Shown here: one piece after another, positions 52,292 to 61,678 of the stretch
How positions within the stretch are numbered: position 1 is the stretch's first letter
Layout of the letters: every line of letters begins with the position of its first letter
Source: Streptomyces sp. ICBB 8177
Lineage (GTDB): Bacteria > Actinomycetota > Actinomycetes > Streptomycetales > Streptomycetaceae
Direction of reading: 5' to 3'
Assembly: GCF_003144095.1 (NCBI RefSeq)
Contig: NZ_NSKH01000024.1
Span: 265,198 to 329,197 of the forward strand
Length of the DNA: 64,000 nucleotides
The notes under the pieces: model-generated
Told to the model about the DNA's origin: nothing
The model's input: only the letters and a program-made list of their open reading frames with translations
The model's database searches: none
Translations under genes and position numbers: made by a program

Positions 52292-53104
52292 TCAGCCCAG
52301 CAGGCGTTCCAGGACGGCCGCGATGCCGTCCTCCTCGTTCGACGCGGTCACCTCGTCGGCGACCGCCTTGAGCGCCTCGTGCGCGTTGGCCATGGCGACG
52401 CCGTGCGCCGCCCAGCCGAGCATCGGGATGTCGTTGGGCATGTCCCCGAACGCGATGGTCCCCGCCGCCGTGACGCCCAGCCTGCGGGCGGCCAGCGACA
52501 GTCCGGTCGCCTTCGACAGGCCCAGCGGCAGCAGCTCCACCAGGCCCGCGCCCGCCATGACCACGCCGACCAGGCCGCCGACGGCCGCGGCGGCCGCCTC
52601 CGCGAGGGCGTCGTCGTCCAGCCCCGGGCACTGGATGAAGACCTTGCTGATCGGCTCCGCCAGCAGTTCCGCGATGTCGCTCACCTCGACGGCGGGCAGC
52701 TCGGGGACGAACCGGTAGCCCGGGCCGACCAGGAACGCCCCGTCGAGCCCGTCGCGCACCGCGGCGACCGCCAACGGCCCGGTCGCCGCCTCGATCTTGG
52801 CCAGCGCGGCCGCCGCGGTGCGCCGGTCCAGCGTCACCGAGGTCAGCAGCGTGCGCGAGCCGGCGTCGTAGACCTGGGCTCCTTGCGCGCACACCGCGAG
52901 CCCCCGGTAACCGAGGGCCTCGAAGACGTGGGCGGTACGGGAGACCGGGCGGCCGGTGACGATGATGTGCGCGGCGCCCGCCGCGGTGACCGCGGCGAGC
53001 GCCCGGCGCGAACGCTCCGAGACCGTGTGGTCGGCCCGCAGCAGCGTGCCGTCCAGATCGGTGGCGACCAGCCGGTACGGGAAGGAGCGCGCGTCGGCCG
53101 TCAC
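52292..53104 (-). CDS. HAD-family Cof-type phosphatase
   Basis: A 270-residue haloacid-dehalogenase phosphatase of the Cof/YbiV group (C2B cap), hydrolysing sugar phosphates or related metabolites. Motif I is [10 protein letters not shown] (nucleophile and acid/base aspartates), motif II IVTGRP, motif III lysine in [11 protein letters not shown], motif [16 protein letters not shown] 53104 overlaps the serS stop (GTGA), so it is translated together with serS; a housekeeping role is likely. Confidence 0.93.
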   Translation of the reverse strand: MTADARSFPYRLVATDLDGTLLRADHTVSERSRRALAAVTAAGAAHIIVTGRPVSRTAHVFEALGYRGLAVCAQGAQVYDAGSRTLLTSVTLDRRTAAAALAKIEAATGPLAVAAVRDGLDGAFLVGPGYRFVPELPAVEVSDIAELLAEPISKVFIQCPGLDDDALAEAAAAAVGGLVGVVMAGAGLVELLPLGLSKATGLSLAARRLGVTAAGTIAFGDMPNDIPMLGWAAHGVAMANAHEALKAVADEVTASNEEDGIAAVLERLLG

Positions 53105-54390
53105 TTGGTGACCGGCTCCAGGACGTCACGGCCGCCCAGGTAGGGGCGCAGCACCTCGGGCACGAGCACCGAGCCGTCCGCCTGCTGGTGGTTCTCCAGC
53201 ACCGCGACGATGGTGCGGGCCAGGGCGCACAGGGTGCCGTTGAGGGTGGCGAGCGGGCGGGTGGCCTGCTTGCCGTCGCGCTCCTCGCGCACCCGGACCG
53301 AAAGGCGGCGGGCCTGGAACTCGTTGCAGTTCGAGGCCGAGGTCAGCTCGCGGTACTTGCCCTGGGTCGGGATCCACGCCTCGCAGTCGAACTTGCGCGA
53401 GGCCGAGGCGCCCAGGTCGCCGGTGGCCACGTCGATCACCTGGAACGGCAGACCGAGCGCGGACAGCCACTGCTTCTCCCAGGCCAGCAGCCGCTGGTGC
53501 TCCGCCTCGGCGTCCTCCGGCAGGACGTAGGAGAACATCTCCACCTTCTCGAACTGGTGGACCCGGAAGATGCCGCGGGTGTCCTTGCCGTACGTGCCCG
53601 CCTCACGGCGGAAGCAGGAGGAGAACCCGGCGTAGCGCAGCGGGAGTTGGCGGGCGTCGAGGATCTCGTCCATGTGGTACGCGGCGAGCGGGACCTCGGA
53701 GGTGCCGACCAGGTACAGGTCGTCCTTCTCCAGGTGGTAGACGTTCTCCGCGGCCTGGCCGAGGAAGCCGGTACCCTCCATCGCGCGCGGCTTGACCAGG
53801 GCGGGGGTGAGCACCGGGGTGAAGCCCGCCTCGGTGGCCTGCGCGATCGCCGCGTTGACCAGGGCCAGCTCCAGCAGGGCGCCGACGCCGGTCAGGTAGT
53901 AGAAGCGCGAGCCGGAGACCTTCGCGCCGCGCTCCATGTCGATCGCGCCGAGCCCCTGGCCGATCTCCAGGTGGTCCTTGGGCTCGAAGCCCTCGGCGGC
54001 GAAGTCGCGCGGGGTGCCGATCGTCTCCAGGACCGTGAAGTCCTCCTCGCCGCCGACGGGGACGTCGGGGTGGACGACGTTGCCGAGCGCGAGCAGCAGG
54101 CGCTGGGCCTCGGCGGCCGCCTCGTCCTGCTCGGCGTCGGCCGCCTTGACCTCGGCGGCCAGCTCGGAGGCGCGCTGGAGCAGCTCGGCCTTCTCGTCGC
54201 CGGTGGCCTTGGGGATGCGCTTGCCGAGGGTCTTCTGCTCGGCGCGCAGCTGGTCGAAGCGGGTGCCGGAGGACCTGCGCCGCTCGTCGGCGGAGAGCAG
54301 GGCGTCGACGAGGCCGACGTCCTCTCCACGGGCACGCTGGGAGGCGCGCACACGGTCGGGGTCCTCACGGAGCAGGCGAAGGTCAATCAC
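53101..54390 (-). CDS. serS: seryl-tRNA synthetase
   Basis: A 429-residue class IIa synthetase. The N-terminal coiled-coil arm that grips the long variable arm of tRNA-Ser covers about 30-100. Motif 2 is [20 protein letters not shown]. The serine-binding and motif 3 region lies near [16 protein letters not shown] and [19 protein letters not shown] 54390 is the start. It is followed by the overlapping HAD gene and preceded by a 650-bp non-coding region with DnaA boxes. Confidence 0.97.
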   Translation of the reverse strand: MIDLRLLREDPDRVRASQRARGEDVGLVDALLSADERRRSSGTRFDQLRAEQKTLGKRIPKATGDEKAELLQRASELAAEVKAADAEQDEAAAEAQRLLLALGNVVHPDVPVGGEEDFTVLETIGTPRDFAAEGFEPKDHLEIGQGLGAIDMERGAKVSGSRFYYLTGVGALLELALVNAAIAQATEAGFTPVLTPALVKPRAMEGTGFLGQAAENVYHLEKDDLYLVGTSEVPLAAYHMDEILDARQLPLRYAGFSSCFRREAGTYGKDTRGIFRVHQFEKVEMFSYVLPEDAEAEHQRLLAWEKQWLSALGLPFQVIDVATGDLGASASRKFDCEAWIPTQGKYRELTSASNCNEFQARRLSVRVREERDGKQATRPLATLNGTLCALARTIVAVLENHQQADGSVLVPEVLRPYLGGRDVLEPVTK

Positions 54391-54541
54391 GGTGACAGGC
54401 TACCGGGCGAGGGGTGAGGCACGCGACAAGTTAAGTCGCCTATGAGGCGTTTTGCCGGTTTTGACAATCGGGTCGGAAAAGGCCGGATCGGCGGGAATGG
54501 GCGACGGTCAACCGAATTCCGCCCGTCCCCCTATGGTGTCA

Positions 54542-54557
54542 TCTCCCGTACGGGAGA
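54542..54557. promoter_or_regulatory. perfect 16-bp palindrome
   Basis: TCTCCCGTACGGGAGA, uninterrupted and fully symmetric, 29 bp before the first DnaA box. It is a likely binding site for a dimeric protein. Confidence 0.5.
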
Positions 54558-54585
54558 CGGGAGTTGGGGTGGCGGAACGGCGGAG

Positions 54586-54911
54586 TTATCCACAGGGGCT
54601 GGGGATTGTGCATTCGTTGTCCACAGGGTGTGTGTACGGACTGTGGATGTCGGAATCGATCATTCCGCGAAAGGGGAAGTGCGGGACCAATGATTCCCGG
54701 CTCCAACGTGCTTGACACTCACTTTCGGGTGAGATGTGTTCCCTCGGTGGGGTGGGGTGAGCGATTTGGGGTGACGGAGGCGGTCTTGCGGACGTGTGGG
54801 GTGGGCTGCGCAGATTGGGGCGGTTTGTCGACTGAGCGACCACGAGGCGGCTTGGCGTCATGTCGACTTGTCCCCAGGGTCGGCGTGGCCTGTGGATAAC
54901 CCGGTGGACAA
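54586..54911. promoter_or_regulatory. cluster of DnaA boxes outside oriC
   Basis: Perfect boxes: TTATCCACA (54586-54594, +), TTGTCCACA (54617-54625, +) and TGTGGATAA (54891-54899, -). One mismatch: TTGTCCCCA (54868-54876, +) and GGTGGACAA (54903-54911, -). Weaker: TGTGGATGT (54642-54650, -). They form two groups about 250 bp apart. No dnaA or dnaN gene is nearby, so this is not oriC; it may titrate DnaA or regulate local genes. Confidence 0.75.
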
Positions 54912-55039
54912 CGGGGCCGGCGCACGAGGTTGACGCGGAGGTTTGAAGGCGGGGGTTTAAGGCGCGAGGTTTGGCGGCGGGGAGCGGGCAAGCTGAAGGC
55001 TTCCGTGGGTGGCCGCGATCGGGGGCGCCGCCCCGGGGG

Positions 55040-55975
55040 TCAGATACGGCCGTCCAGCGCGCGGCTCAGCCAGTCCGCGGCCTCGGTGAACTCCGCGTCC
55101 GTCGTCCCCGGACGCACCTGCGGACGGATCTCGTCGGCCCGCGGATAGGAGCCGAGGAACCGCACCTTCGGGCAGATCCGCTTCAGCCCCATCAGCGCCT
55201 CGCCGACCCGGCGGTCGGTGATGTGGCCCTCCGCGTCGACGGAGAAGCAGTAACGGCCCAGGCCGCCGCCGGTCGGGCGGGACTCGATGCGCATCAGGTT
55301 CACCCCGCGCACGGCGAACTCCTGGAGCAGTTCCAGCAGCGCTCCGGGGTGGTCGTCGCCCAGCCAGACGACCGCCGAGGTCTTGTCGGCCCCGGTGGGC
55401 GCTGCGGGCCGCCCGGGCGGACCGACCAGCACGAAGCGGGTCTGGGCGTTCGCGGTGTCGTGGATCTCGGACACCAGCGGCTCCAGGCCGTAGCGCGCGG
55501 CGGCGAACTCGCCCGCGAAGGCACCGTCGTAGCGGCCCTCCTGCACCTGCCGGGCGCCGTCCGCGTTGGACGCGGAGGACTCCCACACCGCGTCCGGCAG
55601 GTGGGCGGCGAGCCAGTTGCGCACCTGGGGCTGGGCGACGGGGTGACCGGTGACGGTCTTGACGTCGGCCAGCGCGGTTCCCGGCCTGACCAGCAGCGCG
55701 AAGGCGATGGGCAGCAGCACCTCGCGGTAGATCATCAGGGGCGCGCCGGTGGCCAGTTCGTCCAGGGTGGCGTTGACCCCGCCCTCGACGGAGTTCTCGA
55801 TGGCGGCGAACGCGCCGGCGGCCTCGCCGCCCCGCACGGCGTCGAAGGCGGCGGGCACGGAGACCATCGGGACCAGTTCCCGCGTCCCGGACTCGGGCAG
55901 AGTCCGCAGGGCGGCCTCCGTGAAGGTCCCCTCGGGGCCGAGGTACGTGTAGCGGGAGGCGGACGAGGGCGTCAT
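55040..55975 (-). CDS. pheA: prephenate dehydratase
   Basis: A 311-residue enzyme converting prephenate to phenylpyruvate in phenylalanine synthesis. The catalytic domain starts YTYLGPEGTFTEAALRTL and contains the conserved AAIENSVEGGVNATLD and the threonine region TANAQTRFVLVG. A C-terminal ACT domain (GALLELLQEFAVRGVNLMRI, then ESRPTGGGLGRYCF) senses phenylalanine for feedback inhibition. Unlike the enterobacterial protein it has no chorismate mutase domain. ATG 55975. It is separated from the copper cluster by 121 bp on the same strand. Confidence 0.96.
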   Translation of the reverse strand: MTPSSASRYTYLGPEGTFTEAALRTLPESGTRELVPMVSVPAAFDAVRGGEAAGAFAAIENSVEGGVNATLDELATGAPLMIYREVLLPIAFALLVRPGTALADVKTVTGHPVAQPQVRNWLAAHLPDAVWESSASNADGARQVQEGRYDGAFAGEFAAARYGLEPLVSEIHDTANAQTRFVLVGPPGRPAAPTGADKTSAVVWLGDDHPGALLELLQEFAVRGVNLMRIESRPTGGGLGRYCFSVDAEGHITDRRVGEALMGLKRICPKVRFLGSYPRADEIRPQVRPGTTDAEFTEAADWLSRALDGRI

Positions 55976-56096
55976 ACCGCCACCTTACGCATGGCCGGGC
56001 GGATGGCGCGGGGTGGTTGCAGCGCACGGGGGATCTTTGACCGTGCCCGCGCCCCCGCCCGCCCCCTCCCGGTACCCGCGCACGCGGTCGGGCCGG

Positions 56097-57389
56097 TCAG
56101 GACTCCAGCAACCGCTGGCCCACGTACTCGCCGGAGGACGGGCCCCCCGGGACCGCGAACAGCGCGCTGGACTCGTGGCGGATGAAGCGGGACAGGCCGT
56201 CGCCGCCGTCCAGTTTCGACTGCACCTTGATGAAGCCGTTCGACGGATCCGCCTGCCAGGCGATGAACAGCAGCCCCGCGTCCGGCGTCCCGTCCGCGTC
56301 GTAGCCGTCGTGGTACGAGAAGCCGCGCCGCAGCATCGCGGCGCCCCCGTTGGACTGCGCCGCCGCCACCCGGATGTGCGCGTCGCCGGGGACCGCCAGC
56401 GAACCGTCCGGGTTGATCTTGTCCAGGTCGACCGGCGTGGTCTCGGTCCCGCCCGACAGCGGGGCGCCCGACGCCTTGCGCCGGCCGATGACCTCCTCCT
56501 GCCGCTGCGTGGGCAGCTGGTCCCAGGAGTCCAGCAGCATCCGGATCCGCCGCACCACCGCGTAGGAGCCGCCGTTCATCCACGCGTCGGCGCCCTTCGA
56601 CCCGGGCACGAAGACCTGCGCGGCGAAGGTCTTGTCGGTGGGCTTGGGGTTGTTGGTGCCGTCGATCTGCCCCATCAGGTTGCGCACCGTCTTCGGTTTC
56701 GCGGTGGCGCCCGGGGTGCGGTTGAAGCCGTTCATCTGCCAGCGCAGCCTGGCCGCCGGGGCCGCCTGCCGTTGCAGGACGCGCAGCGCGTGGAAGGCGA
56801 CCAGCCCGTCGTCGGCGCCGATCTGGATCCACAGGTCGCCGTCGCTGTTCGCCCGGTCGATGGCGTCCTGCGTGAACGACGGCATCGTCACCAGCGCCGA
56901 AGGCACCCGGTCGGCCAGTCCCGCCTTGCCGAAGAAGGACCGCCCGAATCCGAAGGTCACCGTCAGGGAGCAGGGCCCGGCGTCCAGCGCGACCTGGTCG
57001 TCGTCGTCCGGCGTGCGGCCCGCCGTCATCGCCTCCGCCGCCCGCGACCAGCGCCGCATCAGCGCGACCGCCTCCTTGCGGCCCGCCCCGGCGACCAGGT
57101 CGAACGCGGCGAGGTGGCCGAACGCCTGCGCGGGGTCGACGATCCCGGCCTGATGGGTCCCGTGGAACGGGACCGCGCTCGCGCCGACCGAGGTCAGTGC
57201 CGCGCCGTCGTCGGCCCGCGCCGCGTAGCCGCCGAAGGCGCCGCCCGCACCGCCGACCACCAGACCGGCCGCCCCCGTCGCACCGGCGGTGCCCAGCAGC
57301 CGCCTGCGCGAGATGCCCGGCCTGTCCCCGCCGGTCCGGGGTGACCGCTGCTGCTTCTTCTCGTTCTTCTCGCTCTTCGCGCTCTTCAT
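56097..57389 (-). CDS. dtpA: Tat-exported dye-decolourising peroxidase (EfeB/DtpA-like)
   Basis: A 430-residue heme peroxidase of the DyP family. A twin-arginine signal is clear: basic Lys-rich start, then ISRRRLLGTAGATGAAGL. The DyP signature GxxDG is in GQIDGTNNPKP (catalytic Asp). The proximal heme histidine is in AHIRVAAAQSN, and a distal-type arginine in LRRGFSYHDG. ATG 57389 shares one base with the copC-copD stop (TGATG). The order Sco, ECuC, CopCD, DyP matches the copper-trafficking locus of S. lividans, where DtpA supports maturation of the copper radical oxidase GlxA. Confidence 0.94.
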   Translation of the reverse strand: MKSAKSEKNEKKQQRSPRTGGDRPGISRRRLLGTAGATGAAGLVVGGAGGAFGGYAARADDGAALTSVGASAVPFHGTHQAGIVDPAQAFGHLAAFDLVAGAGRKEAVALMRRWSRAAEAMTAGRTPDDDDQVALDAGPCSLTVTFGFGRSFFGKAGLADRVPSALVTMPSFTQDAIDRANSDGDLWIQIGADDGLVAFHALRVLQRQAAPAARLRWQMNGFNRTPGATAKPKTVRNLMGQIDGTNNPKPTDKTFAAQVFVPGSKGADAWMNGGSYAVVRRIRMLLDSWDQLPTQRQEEVIGRRKASGAPLSGGTETTPVDLDKINPDGSLAVPGDAHIRVAAAQSNGGAAMLRRGFSYHDGYDADGTPDAGLLFIAWQADPSNGFIKVQSKLDGGDGLSRFIRHESSALFAVPGGPSSGEYVGQRLLES

Positions 57390-59377
57390 CAGTCGATCGC
57401 CACATTCCTGGTCACGGTGACCTCGTCGATGGCCGAGGTGCGTACGGTCACGGCGAGCTGCCACTGGCCGGGCATCGGCAGCTGGAGCCCCACCGCGGTC
57501 CACGCGCCGGTGCCGGTCTGCCGGAGCTTGACCGGCAGCGGCCCGATGCCGCGCGAGGTCAGGGTCAGGGCGAGGTCCACCTCGGGCACGTTCTCCGGAT
57601 TGCCGACCGGGTCGGTGACGGTGAGGTGGAGTTCGTTGCTGCCGGTGCGGGCCGGTTCGATGTGCACGCCCACGTCGCCCTTGCCCTTCACGCCGCCGGT
57701 GTCGAAGGGGAGCTGGGCGAAGACCTGGCCGCCGTTGGACGGCACGGCCCGGCTCGCGCCACCGGCGGCCGCGGCCTGCTCCTCGATCGCCCGGCCGGGC
57801 TGGCTGCCGCTCAGCACGGTGCTGACGGCGAGCACGGCCACGGCGACGGACGCCTCCAGCAGGACGGAACGGCGCAGGCCGGCGCGGGCCGGGTCGGCGT
57901 CGCGCCGCCTACGGGCCGCGGCCGAGGCCACCGCGGCGTTCTGGCGCGCGAGTTGGGCGGCCCGCACGGGATCGGCGGCGGGGGTCGCGGGCCCGGCGGC
58001 GCCCGCGAGCGCCTTCGCGGCCTTCGGCTTCGCGGCCTTCGGCTTCGAGGGCCTCGCGGACGACGACTTCGCGGACGACGCCGACGGCTCGTACGCCTCC
58101 GCCGCCTCCGTCTGCGCGCGCGCCGCCAGCCGTCCGGTCCACCGCCGCGAGAAGCCCGCCGCCGCGACCATGACCGCGACCAGCGACACCTTGATGATCA
58201 GCCAGTGCCCGTACGACGTGCCGAACAGCGCGTGCCAGGAGCCGACCTGCCGCCAGGACTGGTAGACGCCCGTCGCCACCAGCACGCACACGCACCCGAA
58301 GGCGATCCGGGAGAAGCGCCGGACCGCGGCCCTGTCGACCACGGCGCCCCCGGCCCCCGCGCGGTACAGCGCCACGCTCAACGTGACGAGGCCGCCCACC
58401 CAGAAGGCCATCGCGATCAGATGGGCGACGTCCAGCGGCATGGCCAGCGCGGGCTGGATGCCCACCGAGGCGTGCTCGACCGCCGACCAGGTGGCCGCGA
58501 TCCCGACCGCGACCACCGCGCCGCCCGCGCCGAGCCCGAAGGCCAGGTCACGCCGCTCCCGCGGGTCCTGGCGGCGCGCGTACGGCCCGAAGAGCACCGC
58601 CAGGAACACCGCAGCCGCGGCCAGCAGGAGCAGCCGGACGACCAGCGCGGCGCCCTCCTTGGTCTCCACCGACGAGCGCAGCGCGCCCAGGTCGAAGATC
58701 CCGCCGAGCCCGCCGCCGTTGACGTAGGGGGCGCGCAGCAGTAGCAACGCGATCGTGGCCACCGCGAGCGCCGCCCAGCCGCCGACCGCCAGCCGCTGCA
58801 TGGCCCGCAGCCCGGCGCCGCGCGGCCAGCACAGCGTCAGGAACGCGCAGGCGCCGACCAGCAGGGCGAAGCCCGCGTACGCCACGTAGCGCGCGATCCC
58901 GTACAGCGCGCCGGCCGGGCCGCCGCCCGCCCGCTGTTCCTCGGGGATCGCCGAGGTCTTCGACGGCGCGCCGATGGAGAACGTCCAGGCGCCGCCGACG
59001 GGATGGGTGTCCGCCGAGACCGCCTTCCACGCCACGGTGTACGTGCCGTCGCGCAGCCCGGAGCGCAGGGCCACGGTCGCCGTGTCGGGCGCGCTGCCCG
59101 CGTGGTGCGCGGTGCCGCGCTGCACCTGCTTGCCGGACGGGTCGTAGACGATCAGCGAGTCGTCGGACAGCAGGACGCCCTCGGAGAAGCCCAGAGTGAT
59201 GCTCGCCGGGGCGGTCCTGACCACCGAACCCTCGGCCGGGTCGGATCTCAGCAGCGCGGCGTGCGCGGAGGCGGGCACCGCGGCGCCCAGCACCAGCGCG
59301 GCCAGGGCGCCCGCCACCAGCAGCAGGCGCCGCAGCGGCGCCCACGCCCGGATACCGGTGAACCCGTTGGCGGCCAT
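57389..59377 (-). CDS. CopC-CopD copper resistance/uptake fusion
   Basis: A 662-residue membrane protein. Signal peptide about 1-36, so the mature N-terminal histidine (SAHAALLRSDPAEG) begins a CopC beta-barrel with the second Cu(II) histidine in SADTHPVGGAWTF. A hydrophobic CopD part with about eight segments follows (about 150-400). An Ala/Lys/Pro/Ser-rich cytoplasmic stretch (KPKAAKPKAAKALAGAAG) and another helix lead to a C-terminal beta domain (LPFDTGGVKGKGDVGVHIEP) like the YtkA fold. It moves copper across the membrane. It starts 4 bp after ecuC and is coupled to dtpA. Confidence 0.93.
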   Translation of the reverse strand: MAANGFTGIRAWAPLRRLLLVAGALAALVLGAAVPASAHAALLRSDPAEGSVVRTAPASITLGFSEGVLLSDDSLIVYDPSGKQVQRGTAHHAGSAPDTATVALRSGLRDGTYTVAWKAVSADTHPVGGAWTFSIGAPSKTSAIPEEQRAGGGPAGALYGIARYVAYAGFALLVGACAFLTLCWPRGAGLRAMQRLAVGGWAALAVATIALLLLRAPYVNGGGLGGIFDLGALRSSVETKEGAALVVRLLLLAAAAVFLAVLFGPYARRQDPRERRDLAFGLGAGGAVVAVGIAATWSAVEHASVGIQPALAMPLDVAHLIAMAFWVGGLVTLSVALYRAGAGGAVVDRAAVRRFSRIAFGCVCVLVATGVYQSWRQVGSWHALFGTSYGHWLIIKVSLVAVMVAAAGFSRRWTGRLAARAQTEAAEAYEPSASSAKSSSARPSKPKAAKPKAAKALAGAAGPATPAADPVRAAQLARQNAAVASAAARRRRDADPARAGLRRSVLLEASVAVAVLAVSTVLSGSQPGRAIEEQAAAAGGASRAVPSNGGQVFAQLPFDTGGVKGKGDVGVHIEPARTGSNELHLTVTDPVGNPENVPEVDLALTLTSRGIGPLPVKLRQTGTGAWTAVGLQLPMPGQWQLAVTVRTSAIDEVTVTRNVAID

Positions 59378-59381
59378 CGGC

Positions 59382-59891
59382 TCAGCCCTTCGGCCGGTAC
59401 GTCGCGGGCTCCACGGGAACACGCACGGCCATCGGGGCGGACTTGGCGAAGTGCAGCTCGAAGGTGACGGACTGACCCGCGGTCGGCTTGTGCTTGAGGC
59501 CCATCAGCATCAGGTGGTTGCCGCCGGTGCTCAGGGTGAGCCTGCCCTTCGCCGGTATCGGCAGGGACGTCACGCCCTGCATCTCGTCGGCGGAGGTGGT
59601 CCGCATCAGGGTGACGCTGGAGGCCGCGTCGCTGGTCACGGAGGTGAGCGCGTCGTCGGCGCCGCCGGTGTTGGTCACCGTGAAGTAGCCGGCCGCCATG
59701 TCCGCCATCGGCGGCTGGGGAACGTAGCCCCCGCTGACGGCGAGCTTGGGCACGGCGTCGGCGCTCGCGGGGCCGCCGCAGGCGCTCAGCGCGAGGGCGC
59801 AGACGGCACTGCCGGCGACGGCGGTGGCGAGCGCGGGCCTCGTGCGGCGGCGGGGGCGCTGTCCCGGCCGGTGCTCGGGCTGCTGCTTCAC
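59382..59891 (-). CDS. ecuC: PCu(A)C-type extracytoplasmic copper chaperone lipoprotein
   Basis: A 169-residue lipoprotein; lipobox ALSAC with Cys38 after an Arg-rich n-region. The PCu(A)C domain normally binds Cu(I) through H-x10-M-x21-H-x-M. Here the second half is intact (EMQGV, then GGNHLMLMGL), but the first histidine position reads TLMRTTSADEM, so methionine may replace it. GTG 59891 overlaps the sco stop (GTGA). In S. lividans the equivalent protein passes Cu(I) to Sco. Membrane-anchored on the outer face. Confidence 0.92.
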   Translation of the reverse strand: MKQQPEHRPGQRPRRRTRPALATAVAGSAVCALALSACGGPASADAVPKLAVSGGYVPQPPMADMAAGYFTVTNTGGADDALTSVTSDAASSVTLMRTTSADEMQGVTSLPIPAKGRLTLSTGGNHLMLMGLKHKPTAGQSVTFELHFAKSAPMAVRVPVEPATYRPKG

Positions 59892-60640
59892 GACGGCACA
59901 CCGCCCTTCACCAGCGCCTTGAGGCCCTGCTCGTAGTCGCTGACGCTGACGCCGGAGGTGTAGAGGAAGTGCGCCTTGTCGTCCTTGGGGGAGAAGGCGA
60001 AGACCTCCGCGCCGTGCGTGACGGCGTAGCTGCCGTCCTTCTGCCTGACCGGCTTCTCGACCGCCACGCCCAGCCTGCGGGCGGCGGCCTGGACGGTGGT
60101 GAAGTCGCCGGTCAGCCCGATGAAGCTCGGGTCCTGCGCGCCGAGCCACGCCTTCAGGCGCTGCGGGGTGTCGCGGGTCGGGTCGGTGCTGACGAAGACC
60201 ACCTGGACCTGGGCCTGCTCGGCCTTGGGCAGGCTTCGCTTGGCCTCGGCGATGTCGGACATCGTGGTCGGGCAGACGTCGGGGCAGTGGGTGTAGCCGA
60301 AGTAGAGCAGGGTCGGCTTGCCCGCGGTCTGCTTGGCGAAGTCGTACGACGTGCCGTCGGAGTCGGTCAGCGTCAGGTTCGGCTTGGCGAAGGGCTGGTC
60401 GAGGCTGACGGCCGCCGAGGTGGCGGACGCCGAGACCTGGGCCACCGGCTGGCCGGCGTCGTTCGAACCACCGCACGCGGTCAGCGTGAGCGCGGCGGCG
60501 GCCACCAGCGCGGCACCGGCGGCCAGCCGCGGCGCGCGGGCGGTGGAGCGGGCCCTGCGGGAGAGGGGGCGGATGGCGAGGGAGCGAACTTCACGGGAGG
60601 TGGAGCGGGTCCCGCGGGAGACGGAGCGAGAAGAGAGCAT
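59888..60640 (-). CDS. sco: SCO1/SenC copper chaperone lipoprotein
   Basis: A 250-residue membrane-anchored thioredoxin-fold protein. The lipobox is LTAC with Cys56, after an unusually long Arg/Ser-rich cytoplasmic start. The copper site is complete: CPDVC in FGYTHCPDVCPTT plus the distal histidine in AVTHGAEVFAF. It delivers copper to cytochrome c oxidase CuA and, in streptomycetes, to other exported copper enzymes. ATG 60640 has GGGGAA upstream. It is the first gene of the tight four-gene run. Confidence 0.95.
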   Translation of the reverse strand: MLSSRSVSRGTRSTSREVRSLAIRPLSRRARSTARAPRLAAGAALVAAAALTLTACGGSNDAGQPVAQVSASATSAAVSLDQPFAKPNLTLTDSDGTSYDFAKQTAGKPTLLYFGYTHCPDVCPTTMSDIAEAKRSLPKAEQAQVQVVFVSTDPTRDTPQRLKAWLGAQDPSFIGLTGDFTTVQAAARRLGVAVEKPVRQKDGSYAVTHGAEVFAFSPKDDKAHFLYTSGVSVSDYEQGLKALVKGGVPS

Positions 60641-60748
60641 CAGATGTTTCCCCAGGTGGGAGGCTTCGGGAGGCCGGTCCGCGTGAGCGTCGCACGGCGG
60701 GTGTCCCCGCGGGAGGCGAGGCGCTCGCGCGGACCGGATCGGCCGACG

Positions 60749-60784
60749 GAGGGTCAGGCGGCGCTACCGGCCCGCCTGACCCTC
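60749..60784 (-). terminator. stem-loop between ycnI and sco
   Basis: A perfect 13-bp stem (GAGGGTCAGGCGG, 60749-60761, with 60772-60784) 7 bp beyond the ycnI stop on the minus strand. It could separate ycnI from the sco operon or only reduce read-through. Confidence 0.75.
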
Positions 60785-60791
60785 GGCGGCG

Positions 60792-61538
60792 TCAGGCGGT
60801 GGTACCGGCGCCGGAGTCCGGGCCCGCGCCGCCGCGCCGGCGTCCGGCGAGGACCCCGTACCCGACGCCCGCCGCGCCCAGCACGATGCCCACGACGGCC
60901 AGCGCGCGGGCGGTGTCGTCGCTGCCGCCGGACCCCGAGTCCTGCTTGGCGGCGCTGCTCTGCGCGGCCGGTGCGGTGGCGGCCGCGTCGGACTGCGCGG
61001 CGGTCAGGGTCAGCGTCGGCGCCGGGTGCGCCGGTTCCGCCTGGCCCGCCTGCGGGCGGTCGATCCAGCGCACGACCTGGTCGGTGCCGTAGGTCTGCAA
61101 CGCCTTGAAGGTGAGCTTGCCGGTGTTCGTCGGCAGCGGCCCGAGGGCGACCGGGAACTGCTGGAACTCGCCCGGCTTGATCGCGCCACCGCTCCAGGTG
61201 ATCGACGACACCGCCTCGGTGACCTGACCGTCGTCGGTGGTGATCGGCTTGGCCAGCTTGGTCTTGGTGACCGTGGCCGTCCAGCCCGGCACCGGCTGGA
61301 CCTCCACCGAGGCCAGCGGCTCGTCGGCGGGGAAGAACACCTGGAGCTTGGTGGTGTCGGCGTTGTCCTCCTCGTTCGGGACCTTGAACGCCACGGTGCT
61401 GTAGCTGCCCTTGGGCGCGGTCGTCGGCGAGACGGTCACGTGGGCGAACGCGGGCGCGGCGACCAGCAGGACGGTGGCGCCGGTGGCCGCGGCGACGGCG
61501 GACAGGCGCTTGAACGCGCGGGTGCGCGGAATGCTCAT
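60792..61538 (-). CDS. ycnI: YcnI-type DUF1775 copper-binding protein
   Basis: A 248-residue exported protein. Signal peptide about 1-32, leaving histidine at the mature N-terminus (AFA|HVTVSP), which with a conserved glutamate and tryptophan forms the Cu(II) site of DUF1775 proteins. A Ser/Ala/Asp-rich linker leads to a C-terminal membrane helix (LAVVGIVLGAAGVGYGVLA) and a basic stop-transfer (GRRRGG), so it is anchored on the outside. The copper genes downstream on the same strand support a role in copper handling. Confidence 0.93.
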   Translation of the reverse strand: MSIPRTRAFKRLSAVAAATGATVLLVAAPAFAHVTVSPTTAPKGSYSTVAFKVPNEEDNADTTKLQVFFPADEPLASVEVQPVPGWTATVTKTKLAKPITTDDGQVTEAVSSITWSGGAIKPGEFQQFPVALGPLPTNTGKLTFKALQTYGTDQVVRWIDRPQAGQAEPAHPAPTLTLTAAQSDAAATAPAAQSSAAKQDSGSGGSDDTARALAVVGIVLGAAGVGYGVLAGRRRGGAGPDSGAGTTA

Positions 61539-61678
61539 GGGGAACGGACTCCACGGGTCGTGGGTGACGGGTTTCCTGGATGGCACGAGGGCGCGCGGCG
61601 AGTGCGGCGGCCGGTCCCCAGGACGTACGTCGTCACTCGCACCGATCGGGTGGAGTACGGGTCCGCGGGCGGCTGCGC

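Larger units (their letters stand above)
54391..55039. other. 650-bp non-coding gap between serS and pheA
   Basis: No gene is supported; frames here lack the usual codon bias and the region is less GC-rich than its surroundings. It contains a perfect 16-bp palindrome (54542-54557), five or six DnaA boxes (54586-54911), a TTGACA (54712-54717) and a CTCAC/GTGAG inverted repeat just after it. The serS promoter must lie at the left end (minus strand). Confidence 0.7.

Noticed and set aside
54442-54693. Possible 83-residue gene in the serS-pheA gap
   Set aside because: Codon use lacks the G/C third-position bias of neighbours and it runs through the DnaA boxes and the palindrome.
54391-55039. Chromosomal oriC
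   Set aside because: Too few boxes (about six) and no dnaA, dnaN or rpmH nearby; streptomycete oriC carries many more boxes between dnaA and dnaN.
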